Made by a program: the position numbers and the translations under genes. This document shows positions 1 to 9,150 of a stretch of 64,000 nucleotides of DNA, one piece after another (the first letter of the stretch is position 1; every line of letters starts with the position of its first letter). This DNA comes from Antedon bifida. Lineage: Eukaryota; Echinodermata; Crinoidea; Comatulida; Antedonidae. Where the stretch lies: positions 27,595,001 to 27,659,000 of the forward strand of contig OY727095.1 of the NCBI GenBank assembly GCA_963402885.1, read 5' to 3'. The notes under the pieces were generated by a model that ran no database searches, was not told the origin of the DNA, and saw only the letters and a program-made list of their open reading frames with translations.

Positions 1-64
1 CACATCATGAAATTATTTGTACCATTGTACTCATAAACATTAAATATTTGTATACTATACCTAC

Positions 65-3000
65 CATATTCATAGCTTCAATCTTGCCATGCATGTCATC
101 TTCTCTTTGTACAAAGCCCTCCAACTTTTCTACCATCTTTGCCCGCTTTAATTGAAATTCCTCGTTAGCTTCCTGTAGCCGTTTCATGGAAACTATTTGT
201 AGAAAGTCATATAATAAAAAAGATTGTATAAGTTTCTAGATTTTATGGTAGTGTAAGCCAAAACAACTATAAAATATTAAGTGTTAAAGATCATCGTTAT
301 AGTTGCTTTAATATTTTGCTTTAAACTGTTTCCAATTTCATGGAATGCCACATGGTTGTTTAGACAAGCCATCACATGCACTTAGAAACATATGAATGTT
401 AGACTCCATAGATGTGGTTGTGTGGTGGGTCAAGAAAACAAAAGTCACTAATATAGAGTAAAGTAAAGAGGCAATCATTTTATAGCATATTTTTTTAGTT
501 GATAGATATTGACAATTGATATTCAATCACATAAAAGTTAAAGAGTAAAAATTTAAAATGTGTAATTTATATTTTGTATATGTTTTTTTTTAAATATTTA
601 TTTTTTTCTTTATTGACTTGGAATTGTATTGTACATTCTGTACAAAATGATGTGTCTCTAATTTTACCATATTTCAGTAATACATTTAAAGTACATAAGA
701 TTGGGAAAAATGTTGACTCTATAAACTGCAGTATTAGATAGCTGGTGTTTGAGGATGTTCACGGCCTATGCCGCTTCATGAACACATGTAATATTTCTAT
801 AACTACAAATTACAACACAGACTTGCATTTGTTTTTGGAAGAAGGTGGAGGGGGGGAATTTATGTATTTGATATTTTATTGTTACTGTTTGTTTAATTGC
901 AATAATATGTTTGCTTTAACAATTTGCAGAATTAGTCTAAATCCTGCTGCTTTTGGTTATTCTAAATCCTGCTGCTTTTGGTTATTCTCAATCCTGGTTA
1001 TTCATTGCTGATTAAATTATTATTATTACATGATTAATATATATTATACAGTTATCTACCTACCATCTTGTTGTTTTTCAAGTGCTATTTCAAGCCTTTC
1101 TTTCATTTTCAATGTATCCTTAACCATTACATGGTATTCATCCAGTTTTCCTTCTAATTTGCGTACTTGTTCTGTTCGTTTATTTAAAAGGGTTAGCATT
1201 TCTGCTTTGCTCATTGTGTTGCCTCCCTGTAACAAATACATTCAAATTGTCTAAAATTACATAAATAATGTTATTAATTTATTTGAATAAAATATTATTT
1301 TTGAATTCTGGATATGAAAATCAATTGTTTAATGATAACAATATGGTCCAGTAATAATAGTTGAACAATAATTTCAGAAACACTTTCAGTAAAAACCATT
1401 TGGGATGCTTATTCAGAATAAAGGGAACCTTTGTTGAGTCCCAAAGGTGTCCCCTTAATAGGGAATCTACTCCAATGTTGCACTATTAAAACTGTTTGTA
1501 ACCAGTAGTTTATTTTAGGCCTAACTGCAATTTACAATTATTAACATTTCATTTATAAAATTGTGTAAAATATAATTTAAAAAATATAAATTCAACTACA
1601 ATATTTTAAACTGAAAAATGTCATCATTGAAAAATGGACGTTGTTAATGTCATATAATTGATGCTACATTGTCATGCATAATAAACACCATAGTATTAAT
1701 GGAAAAAAATGAGTTGGCCATATGCTGACAAAACATCTTCATGACGTTTATACTGTATGTTAATTGACTTGTCTCAGTGAAGTACATTATAGTATCAAAA
1801 ATAATTTGCATACTTCAACCGTACATACTGTAGAATAATAGTTATCTCAAGATGAACTGCTCAGTGCATTATTATAATTATTTTATTTTGTAGGTTTATT
1901 GACAAAGATTGTCAATAAAATCCTCTTTCAAAAACTTGTAATGTTGATTAAATGTATGTGGATTTATTTAATTATTTATTTGGATTGCGCAAAATTGTCC
2001 TGCAATCAGAGAGGACTTGAAGCAAACTTTTAGTGGGAGAGACACACCTTACTGATGACAGCTTTTTAATATTGCTTTTTTCTTTCCTCTGCATTGTATA
2101 TTTATATATATATATATATATTCTCTTGCACTGATGAAGGGCTAGTGTTTCCCGAAAGCGCTGCTTGATTTATATTTATATTCTTTTTTTTATATATTTG
2201 TGTATACTATCGAAATGAATAAAATAAAATAAACCAAAGGTTAACTCAACATTATGTGTTTGAAGGTCTTTCACACTCAAGATACACATTTGTAGAAAGA
2301 GAAAGACAGGTTATAAAAATTCAGTACAGTAATTATGTAAAATGTACTTTACTTTAAAAATAAATTGTATTTGTTCTTAATGCTCAATAAATATATTCAA
2401 TGAATGAGATGTGGATCATATTATAAAGCATCTGAAAGTAAATTAGTAGCTTGTACATGTAATGTCAATAATGTATTGTTTTGTCTAAAGTAAAAGACAC
2501 AAATACTGTACAAGGAAATTGATTATCTAAGCTTTCATTTTCTACCAAAAAAGTAGAATATTAAAAATAAATATAAATAAAATAATTCATTTTAATTGTT
2601 TAAATTACAAAATTCTTTTGTTTGGATGTTGTTTACCAAATGAAATCAAAGGCAAGGAAAAACATTTATAAACATCACACAGGAAATCAATATTTCCCTT
2701 GTATTGTTTAGTTATATTGATTAACTACAGTACACCAGCTAATTGTTACAATAAAATCAACCTCATTGGGAAACCGAAATAATTAAAAAACATGTACCTA
2801 TTTAATTACTACCCGGTCTATATATTTATAATAATAATAATAATTTAAGTATTTGTATCAACTAAACCGACGTAAAAATCAAAGGCGCTTATATTGAATG
2901 TTAAAAGGATGCGTTTTAAGTTCTTTTTTAAAAATAGAAATAGATAGAAGTTGATTTAGTAAAATGACGAGGGAGATAATTCCAAAGAGAAGCAGCAGAG

Positions 3001-4436
3001 AACATAAAAGACCTTTGTCCATAAGATTTAGTGTAGTTATTTAGTTTTAGTTAATTCTAGGAACAAGTAGTAGGTTTTGATCAGTTGAACGAAGACAAGC
3101 AAGAGGTGTGTAGGAGGGAAGAAGATCAAGGAGATAAGTAGGTTGTTTAGAAGTTTAGCTTTAGATTAGTTAGTAAAAGGATCTTATATTTTATACAGGA
3201 GTCAATAGGTAGCCAATGGAGGTTATATATAATAGGAGGTATGTGTGAGGTTCTTCTACGACTAATTCAGCATAAGTGCCAAAATCTGAAGTTCAAAAGA
3301 TGGGAGGTGAAAATTGTTTAGCTGAACAATGCCTATTTATCATTGAGACCAGGAAGCGAGTGGAGCGCGGTATGACAAGCAATACCATGGTGGTTAGTAT
3401 GTGAGGGAGCGGAAAAATTTAATAAATTATGAACTCAAATGGTCTTACAATGGCCTAAATATTGTATATTTGAATGTGTTCGAGTTTTTTTGTCATTGTA
3501 AAAAAACAATACTTCAAAATTCAGTTATTTTTCTACTGTAATCCAAGAAAAAATGTATAAAACCAGGAGACGAGTTCAATAAGCAACTTCGATAACCCCA
3601 GATGGCACTATATTTACAATATCAAATGTCCATCTACGGTAGACCCTAGCGCGGTGATGTAAATTTTGATCGTCCCGCTAGTATCACGCCTAGATGAAAC
3701 TTTTTGTCCCGATTTACCCTGGCTAAAACAGGAGTGTTGGCATGCATTATTCAAGTGTACTGTGTAGGTGTGCTGTTTGTATCATGGTGTGTAGAAGTTG
3801 TGAATCGGACTCCTATGGCATTTTAGAAGTACTGTATTTCAGGAGAGTTATCACACTCCCACATTTCTCAAAAGATAAGGCCTGAAGAAGACTGTAAAAG
3901 TAGGTGACAGCAAAGTGAAATGACCCCTGCTCAAAACAGCCACTTTATCTGGAAGTAATAGGTTGTAGTTAGTAAGTTAGAACTGTTTGGCCACAATTTT
4001 TCAGCCATATTCATGGCAACACTCACTGTTAAAGTTGAGCTGTGACATTCATATTGACAGGTTATGGTAGTTAATTTAAGTCTGGTGGAAAACATTGTTT
4101 TTAGTACATGGCCCAAAGGTCAGTTGACTTTACAAAGTTGTCTGATGGTAGAGTTGACTGTACTACAAGTATTTTTAAAATATTATTTATTTTAAGAATG
4201 GGAAATCCATATAAAAGACAAAAACGCTACCCTACCTCTTTGCTATCAGATTTTAAAGACACAGCATCCTTTAAACTTGAGACACTTCCGGATGGTGATA
4301 TAGCTCTTTCTGAACCATTCCTGCTGGATTGATCCTCTCGGCATGTTACTGGTGAGCCTGGCCCATACGCTTTCTTTAGATCTCCTCCTTCAATCCCTTC
4401 CTCTAATGCAATTTTCTTTTTAAGTTTTGCAAACAT
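65..4436 (-). CDS. GOLGA1: Golgin-97 (golgin subfamily A member 1), 5' part, runs off the left edge
   Basis: Coiled-coil tether of the trans-Golgi network; the family binds ARL1 through a C-terminal GRIP domain that lies outside this window. Three coding exons join in phase: 4436-4236 (67 codons, phase 0), 1226-1064 (phase 0 to 1) and 192-65 (phase 1 to 0), each with AG acceptor and GT donor (GTAGGG, GTAGGT, GTAGGT). The start MFAKLKKKIALEEG matches the conserved golgin-97 N-terminus MFAKLKKKIAEE. Exon 2 carries EQVRKLEGKLDEY and ERLEIALEKQQD, and exon 3 MKRLQEANEEFQLKRAKM; both are colinear with vertebrate golgin-97 as I recall it. The Ser-rich stretch at residues 36-66 is typical of the head before the coiled coil. 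The ATG is 2.1 kb from the divergent FKBPL CDS, so the space between them probably holds promoters for both. The 5'UTR structure is unresolved. Confidence 0.88.
193..1063 (-). other. GOLGA1 intron 2
   Basis: Intron between the second and third coding exons. AT-rich, with a T-rich tract near 590-615 and a short direct repeat of about 24 bp at 937-980 (two copies of a taaatcctgctgctttt-like unit). I see no gene or recognisable mobile element. Confidence 0.6.
2105..2230 (+). mobile_element. Possible 3' tail of a Penelope-like or other retroelement
   Basis: A (TA)n tract is followed by CACTGATGAAGGGCTAGTG, then CCCGAAAGCGCTGC and an AT-rich AATAAAATAAAATAAA end. A ctgatgaaggg...cccgaaagc arrangement is, to my knowledge, common at the 3' ends of Penelope-like elements. 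No coding sequence is attached here, so the assignment is weak. Several hundred bases on either side carry no other signal. Confidence 0.3.
2885..3240 (-). mobile_element. Decayed LINE (L2/CR1-like) C-terminal fragment
   Basis: Conceptual minus-strand translation gives the L2-type post-RT region: LHWLPIDSCIKYKILLLT, then TYLLDLLPSYTP, LRSTDQNLLLVPR and finally SIFKKELKTH, in the order expected (LHWLPV...FKILLLTFKAL...LRSSDQ...LLVVPRT...FKKKLKT). In-frame stops and indels show it is dead. It sits in the same orientation as GOLGA1, within intron 1. Confidence 0.75.
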
Positions 4437-5114
4437 CTTTGTTTTACCGTTGTGAATATTTCCTACACTTTATCTGACACTATACAGTAAATGAAAATAA
4501 AAATAATCAGATACATTATTTGATGATTGGCCAAAACAACATCAATTTATTTATGTTAACTTATAAAATGAAATAATTTCTTCCCATATTTGCACAAATA
4601 GTTGATATGTTATTTGTGTCATAAATAAGATTGAATATGGATGGTGAGTCTCCCAACTATTTTAATTGAAAACTAATAACCAAAAATGATTAGGCCAGAC
4701 CGCCAACATTTACACAAATGATCACAAGTTGGGAAATTGTTTTAAACGTTGTTATAGCGTTTCTCTCTCTCTCCATAATTGCTGGGAAAGGCAGGAATGG
4801 AGTGTTACAAAACCATAGCATGTTCTTGATGACTGCAACCTTGCCTATGTACATTTCTAGAGTTGATTTTGACATTTGTTCATGTCAATCGTCAAAATTC
4901 GAGTCAACATAAAGCAAGAGTTTTCAACAATTTAAAAATTATTTCAGTAGTCTTGATAAAAAAGTTCTGATAAGCCAGTCAAATTGTCATTCTGCACATC
5001 CACACACACATGCGCATCTGTCAAAGTTGACACAGAAAGCAGTTTATTTATGTCAAAAAAAGTTTGATTTGGATTTACTAAATACCCTGGGCCCTAAATA
5101 GTTTAATAGACTGT

Positions 5115-5310
5115 AAGTGTAAGCTAGTCTAGGCCTTCTAGACTCTAGTAGGCCTAGACTCTGGGCCTACGCCTACTAGGGGTTCACCGGCCTACTAGGC
5201 CTAGTGGATACTAGGCCTATTATAGATATACCGTAGGCTACTGTAGACTGTATGTAGTTGTTTGGCTGGGTCGGATAGCTAGCTAGCCTAGGAGTAGGAG
5301 GCTACACAAC
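5115..5310. repeat. AGGCCTAG palindromic cluster 1
   Basis: Dense, imperfect iterations of TAGGCCTAG, CTAGGCC and related palindromic octamers. The same vocabulary recurs at about 5800-5950, 29640-29815 and 33178-33260. The short range and lack of a fixed period suggest a degenerate simple-sequence cluster rather than a transposon. Confidence 0.7.
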
Positions 5311-5799
5311 ATACAAGGTAATAAATTCCATTATTTTTGTCAACACAACACTTAATTTGACTTTCCTAAGATTCAAATGTTAATGATTATAAATATAGTT
5401 GATAATAAATGACTAATGTTACCTTACAATCTATTAAATTAAGAATATACAGGACATGTTTACGTGGATCAGAAATGTTTGTATTTCACCTTTCTATTTT
5501 ATTGTGTCAGAGGTTATGAAGGTCAATCATGACTAATCAGCAGGATTCACGAAACAGCTATCCTATTGGTTGTCGCAATCATTAACTTTTGTTAACCTAA
5601 ATGTGATTGGTGGAATTAAGAAGCAGACAGCTTTACCAAAGATAGTGTTTCCCTTAATTCCAAATTAACAAAATCAGCGAGGTATAATCAGCTCAGTTGT
5701 ATGTGTAGGTTGTTCAGCTTTATTTTTCATATCATATCATAAAAGGATCTTATCTCTTAAATTTGGTTTTTAATTGTTTGGCTTTAAATCGGTAAACTA

Positions 5800-5950
5800 A
5801 TAGGCCTAGTCTAGCCTAGGCTAGTACAGACAGTAGGCCTACCAATTAGGCTAGCACTGGGCCTGGTAGTAGGCTAGACCTATAGGGGCCTAGGCCTAGT
5901 AGGCCTAGCCTAGGGCCAGGCTAGGCTAGACGGGAACTAGGCCTAGCTAG
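5800..5950. repeat. AGGCCTAG palindromic cluster 2
   Basis: A second cluster of AGGCCTAGCCTAGG-like palindromes, about 600 bp upstream of the FKBPL start codon. Composition contrasts sharply with the AT-rich surroundings. Confidence 0.7.
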
Positions 5951-6024
5951 GTAGAGTAAAGTAGGCGGATAGATAGTACAGTAGTTTGCTAGTAGTATCT
6001 CTTTAGTCTAAGTCTATTAAATTT

Positions 6025-6240
6025 TTAGATGTTTAAAGATGTATTGTCCCTTTGACTAATTCCCCAAATTTTTTTTTTAATATATTTCGAAAAAAAGTGG
6101 GTCATGTTGAAGTATCATAATAGTTATTAACTTTCACTAAAAATTAGTTTAAAAAAATATAATTTAACCGAAATACAGACATTTATTGGTTCAAAAAATA
6201 ACTTTGACTTCCAGTCAAAGTTTTCGATCAAAACATATCT
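6025..6240 (+). mobile_element. Partial copy of a TTAA-flanked MITE family
   Basis: Begins TTTAAAGATGTATTGTCCC, the terminal sequence of the better preserved MITE at 31397-31735. It continues with the same A/T-rich body, but the opposite terminus is not recognisable, so this copy is truncated or diverged. It lies just upstream of the FKBPL 5'UTR. Confidence 0.5.
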
Positions 6241-6457
6241 CATAATGCAACGCGCTTGTTTGGCTACTCTGTATGCATAATCATAAAAATAAAACTTCCT
6301 CGCGATCTGTGTGAGAACACCTTCTCAACCGTGACGAATTGTAAACAATCCTAATTAGCATCATGCATAATGCATACTTGTGGTTTGAAATCTTTGTTTA
6401 CTTTCGCTCGTGACGATTTTCCAGACGAAATGTAATCAAATTAATTTACCTAGTGTA

Positions 6458-6540
6458 GTAAGTGTTTACAATTTTTGAATTAATGGTTTAATTGTTTTAA
6501 ATTTATATATTAATTAGTATAACTTTTCTTTTCAACACAG
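6458..6540 (+). other. FKBPL 5'UTR intron (83 bp)
   Basis: Donor GTAAGT at 6458 and acceptor TTTTCAACACAG ending at 6540, 23 bases before the ATG at 6564. The left edge of the duplicated segment (6509) falls inside this intron, so the second FKBPL copy keeps the acceptor but not this donor. Read by eye; RNA data would settle it. Confidence 0.55.
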
Positions 6541-6563
6541 GAAGAATATAAAAAGATTAATTA

Positions 6564-7481
6564 ATGGATAATCAACAAGAAAAATCAAGATGGGAATCAC
6601 CTGATAAATCATTCATTAAAATAATCAAACAAGAAGGAAAAGGACTTTCAAAGCCAAATGATGGAACAAAATGTTTGGTAAACATCATACCATTGGTTGC
6701 TAACAGTGTAACAGATGAAGTTATTGGTTATAAATTAAATGAAGATGTTGCTATGTGTATTGGAAATGGTGATGCTGAACTCTCTGAAGTTTTTGAAGCA
6801 TGCGTTGAGAGTATGACAGAAAATGAGACATCAGAATTGTTAATACCATTAGACATCATAAAGAACAAATGGCCGGATTTTAAGAATGAATCTATCACAG
6901 AAACCAGTAACTATGATGGAAGTAATGCAGTATTTCAAGTCCAGTTGAAAAAATTCTCACCAAGGAAACAAATTTGGGAATTGGAACCACACGAGAAAAT
7001 AAAAAGAGCCACTGAATTGAAAGAGATTGGTAGTGACAATTTTAAACGTGGAAAATTGTCTGTAGCTGAAAAATTCTACACAAAATGTCTAAAAGTTTTG
7101 ATCACAATGGGAGTTGAAAAGACCATAACAGAGTACGATGAAGATCAAATAAGAGCATACAATTCTGTGAGATGTGCTGCGTTACTCAATCTTGCAGCAT
7201 GTCAGTTAAAGTGCAACCGCTTTGAGTTTGTCATTGAACATTGTACTAAAGCTTTAGCTGTTGACCACAAAAATGTCAAGGGTCTTTACAGGAGAGGTCA
7301 GGCTTATACTGCTATAAATGAATTTGAAAAAGCAAAAGAGGATTTGAATCATGCATTAGAATTAGAGCCTAAAAATAAAGCGATTATAACGCAAATGAAG
7401 GCATTAAACTCCAAAATCAAATTGCATTGTGAACAGTATAAAAAAGGCATGAGTAAAATGTTTGGTGGACCAGTAACATAA
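6564..7481 (+). CDS. FKBPL: FKBP prolyl isomerase-like protein (FKBPL), copy 1
   Basis: Single-exon CDS of 305 aa. Residues about 12-130 match the degenerate FKBP-type region of FKBPL (SPDKSFIKIIKQEGKGLSKP; FEACVESMTENETSELLIP), in which the PPIase active-site residues are not evident. WELEPHEKIKRATELKEIG at about 146-164 leads into three TPR motifs (about 150-290), ending in KGMSKMFGG, like the KMFG end of vertebrate FKBPL. The carboxylate-clamp positions K and N (LKEIGSDNF), N (LNLAAC), and K and R (KGLYRRG) are retained, so binding to the EEVD tail of HSP90 is likely. Human FKBPL is a cytosolic/nuclear HSP90 co-chaperone of 349 aa; this one has a shorter N-terminus. This copy keeps the upstream UTR exon and the putative promoter. 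It is nearly identical to the copy at 11667-12584. Confidence 0.9.
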   Translation: MDNQQEKSRWESPDKSFIKIIKQEGKGLSKPNDGTKCLVNIIPLVANSVTDEVIGYKLNEDVAMCIGNGDAELSEVFEACVESMTENETSELLIPLDIIKNKWPDFKNESITETSNYDGSNAVFQVQLKKFSPRKQIWELEPHEKIKRATELKEIGSDNFKRGKLSVAEKFYTKCLKVLITMGVEKTITEYDEDQIRAYNSVRCAALLNLAACQLKCNRFEFVIEHCTKALAVDHKNVKGLYRRGQAYTAINEFEKAKEDLNHALELEPKNKAIITQMKALNSKIKLHCEQYKKGMSKMFGGPVT

Positions 7482-7868
7482 GTATTTTTGTAAGGGACAG
7501 TCTGTTTTAATGGTATTACATTCTTAAGCTCTGTCTACACTATCAAACTTTATGTGATAAAAAAAAATGTATGGAAATGATGATGTCATATAACTACCAT
7601 TATAAGCATATCACTACCATATTTGGGTAAATTTTTTGTCAAACTAGTTTGAGATCTATTGTGCCAGTACGATAGTTACCTGTACAGTACTTCAATTGGG
7701 TATCCTTCAATTTCATATGAATACAGTGCATATTCCAAAATAAAAATTTATCTCTGCGTAAAAACGACTTTGTTTCTGCTACAGTATGTTGTTTCTTTTT
7801 TGAAGAAGAACCTTCATATGCCATAAATAATTTGCATGTCTATTTCGTGAAATCAGCTTAGCACATAA

Positions 7869-8000
7869 AGCTGGGTTCACACTAGGACGTAAGCGCAATG
7901 CAAACGACTTGACCAATCCCAAGCGAAAATTTGGATAATACATCGCTTGTGATTGGCTCACGTCACCCTTACGTCGTTGTGTTACGTCCTATGGGAACCA
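7869..8000. mobile_element. Short MITE-like element with inverted ends
   Basis: Starts TGGGTTCACACTAGGACGTAA and ends TTACGTCCTATGGGAACCA, giving imperfect terminal inverted repeats of about 20 bp around a 130-bp body. It is present in both duplicons (also about 12968-13100), so it predates the duplication. No coding capacity. Confidence 0.55.
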
Positions 8001-8316
8001 ACGGACTATACTATATCATGCGCGAAACAAGTTCAATTCTTCACCGTCGATGATATAATTCAGCCCTCCCTACTCTCCCGGTAAGCGTCTCCAGATATTT
8101 TGAGTCTTAACAAAAAGGAATTTCCCAATAGTTTGGATAAACAAACAAATATCTGTATATTTCTCATTTTTACTGCACCAGATAAAGAGGAAAAAAGAAA
8201 ATATGCTGTTATCGGTCTGTAAAAGATCTGTATAATAAATGAATTTGTCAATTTTGGAGGTATCGAGTTTTCTACTTTTTTTACAGCTCTATTAAAATGT
8301 AATGTTAACAGTAAAC

Positions 8317-8413
8317 AGTCGCGTGCTAAAACGCATAGTGATACCGGACCTACAGACAGACCGACAGACAGACCGACCGACATAGTGAACTATAGAGTCG
8401 CGTGCACGCGACT
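8317..8413. mobile_element. 97-bp MITE with AGTCGCGTGC terminal inverted repeats (filled site)
   Basis: Begins AGTCGCGTGC and ends GCACGCGACT, with a core of GACC/GACA repeats and a CATAGTGATACCGG block. The duplicated copy of this region (near 13412) lacks it exactly, joining GTAA to AAAAATG. Relatives with the same ACTATAG, GTCGGTCGG and CCGGTATCACTATGCG core lie at about 49868-50550 and 54946-55116. Confidence 0.8.
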
Positions 8414-9039
8414 AAAAATGTATCAAAGATTGTCAAAGTCAAACATCTACGCTTAAAAAGTGTACATTTTAAATATTTATTTGTTTGTGTAAAACAGTAA
8501 TAATAAAATGAACATAGCATGAGTGTTTGAAAATAAAACACCACCACCAAGCTATAGAATTTATATATTGTTTACTAATGTTTATTAATTATACTTTTAC
8601 CACTAATGTGTGTACGAGTTGTGAGTATGCTCTGATTATCAGCAAACAGCAGTAATTTAAGGTACTGCAAACTTCACATTTAAGGGTTCCAACATTCGCA
8701 GTACCCCATAACTATAGAAATAAACAAAAAATAACAGAATTAAGTAAACAAAAAATATCAAGTAGAATTTATTTTTCCATAATAATCTTACTGGACGATA
8801 AATAAATAATGTGTTATTATTAATATTATATTATTTTGTTTTATAGCTGCCGTTGAATTGACAGGCTAAACCTGTCCACTTTCACAGTTTTCTAAAGTTA
8901 TGGATTTTGCATAGGTCTAGATACAAATATTTGTTATGTACCTCTTATTAATTTTGTTTTTGTTAATCAAATGCAACTGAAGAATACTAGACAACACGTT
9001 AAATACATTAGTTGTACCGGTATCTAAAAGTAAACATAC

Positions 9040-9150
9040 TTGTGTTGCAGTCTGATCCACCGAAACCAAATGGGCACGAACAGCTTGTTGTAATATCTTC
9101 CTTATATGTGCAGGTACCGTTGTTTTTGCATTCATCTACACACATTGGGT
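9040..9150 (-). other. EGF-like exon of gene A
   Basis: A 111-nt exon with symmetrical phase 1-1, acceptor TTTCAG and donor GTATGT. It encodes C-x3-C-x5-C-x8-C-x-C-x8-C spacing, a complete six-cysteine EGF module placed directly after the sixth propeller blade, the usual YWTD-EGF order in LDL-receptor-family proteins. The related exon at 44846-44959 has lost the sixth cysteine. Confidence 0.8.

Larger units (their letters stand above)
1227..4235 (-). other. GOLGA1 intron 1 with embedded repeats
   Basis: A 3-kb intron. It holds a short repeat near 1425-1470 containing a GGTGTCCCCTTAATAG motif also seen near 51000 and 53060. A (TA)n run and a tail with ctgatgaagggctagtgt and cccgaaagcgct lie at 2105-2230, and a LINE C-terminal relic at 2885-3240. 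No host exon is apparent. Confidence 0.55.
4437..6457. promoter_or_regulatory. Divergent intergenic region between GOLGA1 and FKBPL
   Basis: About 2 kb without coding exons between two divergent genes, presumably holding both promoters and 5'UTRs. It contains two clusters of AGGCCTAG-type palindromes (5115-5310 and 5800-5950), an inverted CCAAT box in CTATTGGTTG near 5570, and a partial MITE at about 6025-6240. The FKBPL 5'UTR exon appears to end at 6457 with the donor GTAAGT. No TATA box or start site can be fixed from sequence alone. Confidence 0.5.
6509..8696 (+). repeat. Segmental duplication, copy 1 (contains FKBPL)
   Basis: About 2.19 kb matching 11612-13722 in direct orientation, offset 5103 bp at the left end. 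Identity is close to complete through the CDS (I see two substitutions in 918 bp) and high in the 3' flank, with a few small indels. It begins at ATTAATTAG inside the FKBPL UTR intron and ends at GGGTTCCAACATT. Unlike copy 2 it contains a 97-bp MITE (8317-8413) and lacks a short insertion found near 13582-13605. Confidence 0.92.

Noticed and set aside
8850..8897. Possible terminal exon of gene A (16 residues and a stop)
   Set aside because: Phase fits and an AATAAA lies downstream, but the acceptor has no pyrimidine tract, so it is mentioned under gene A only.
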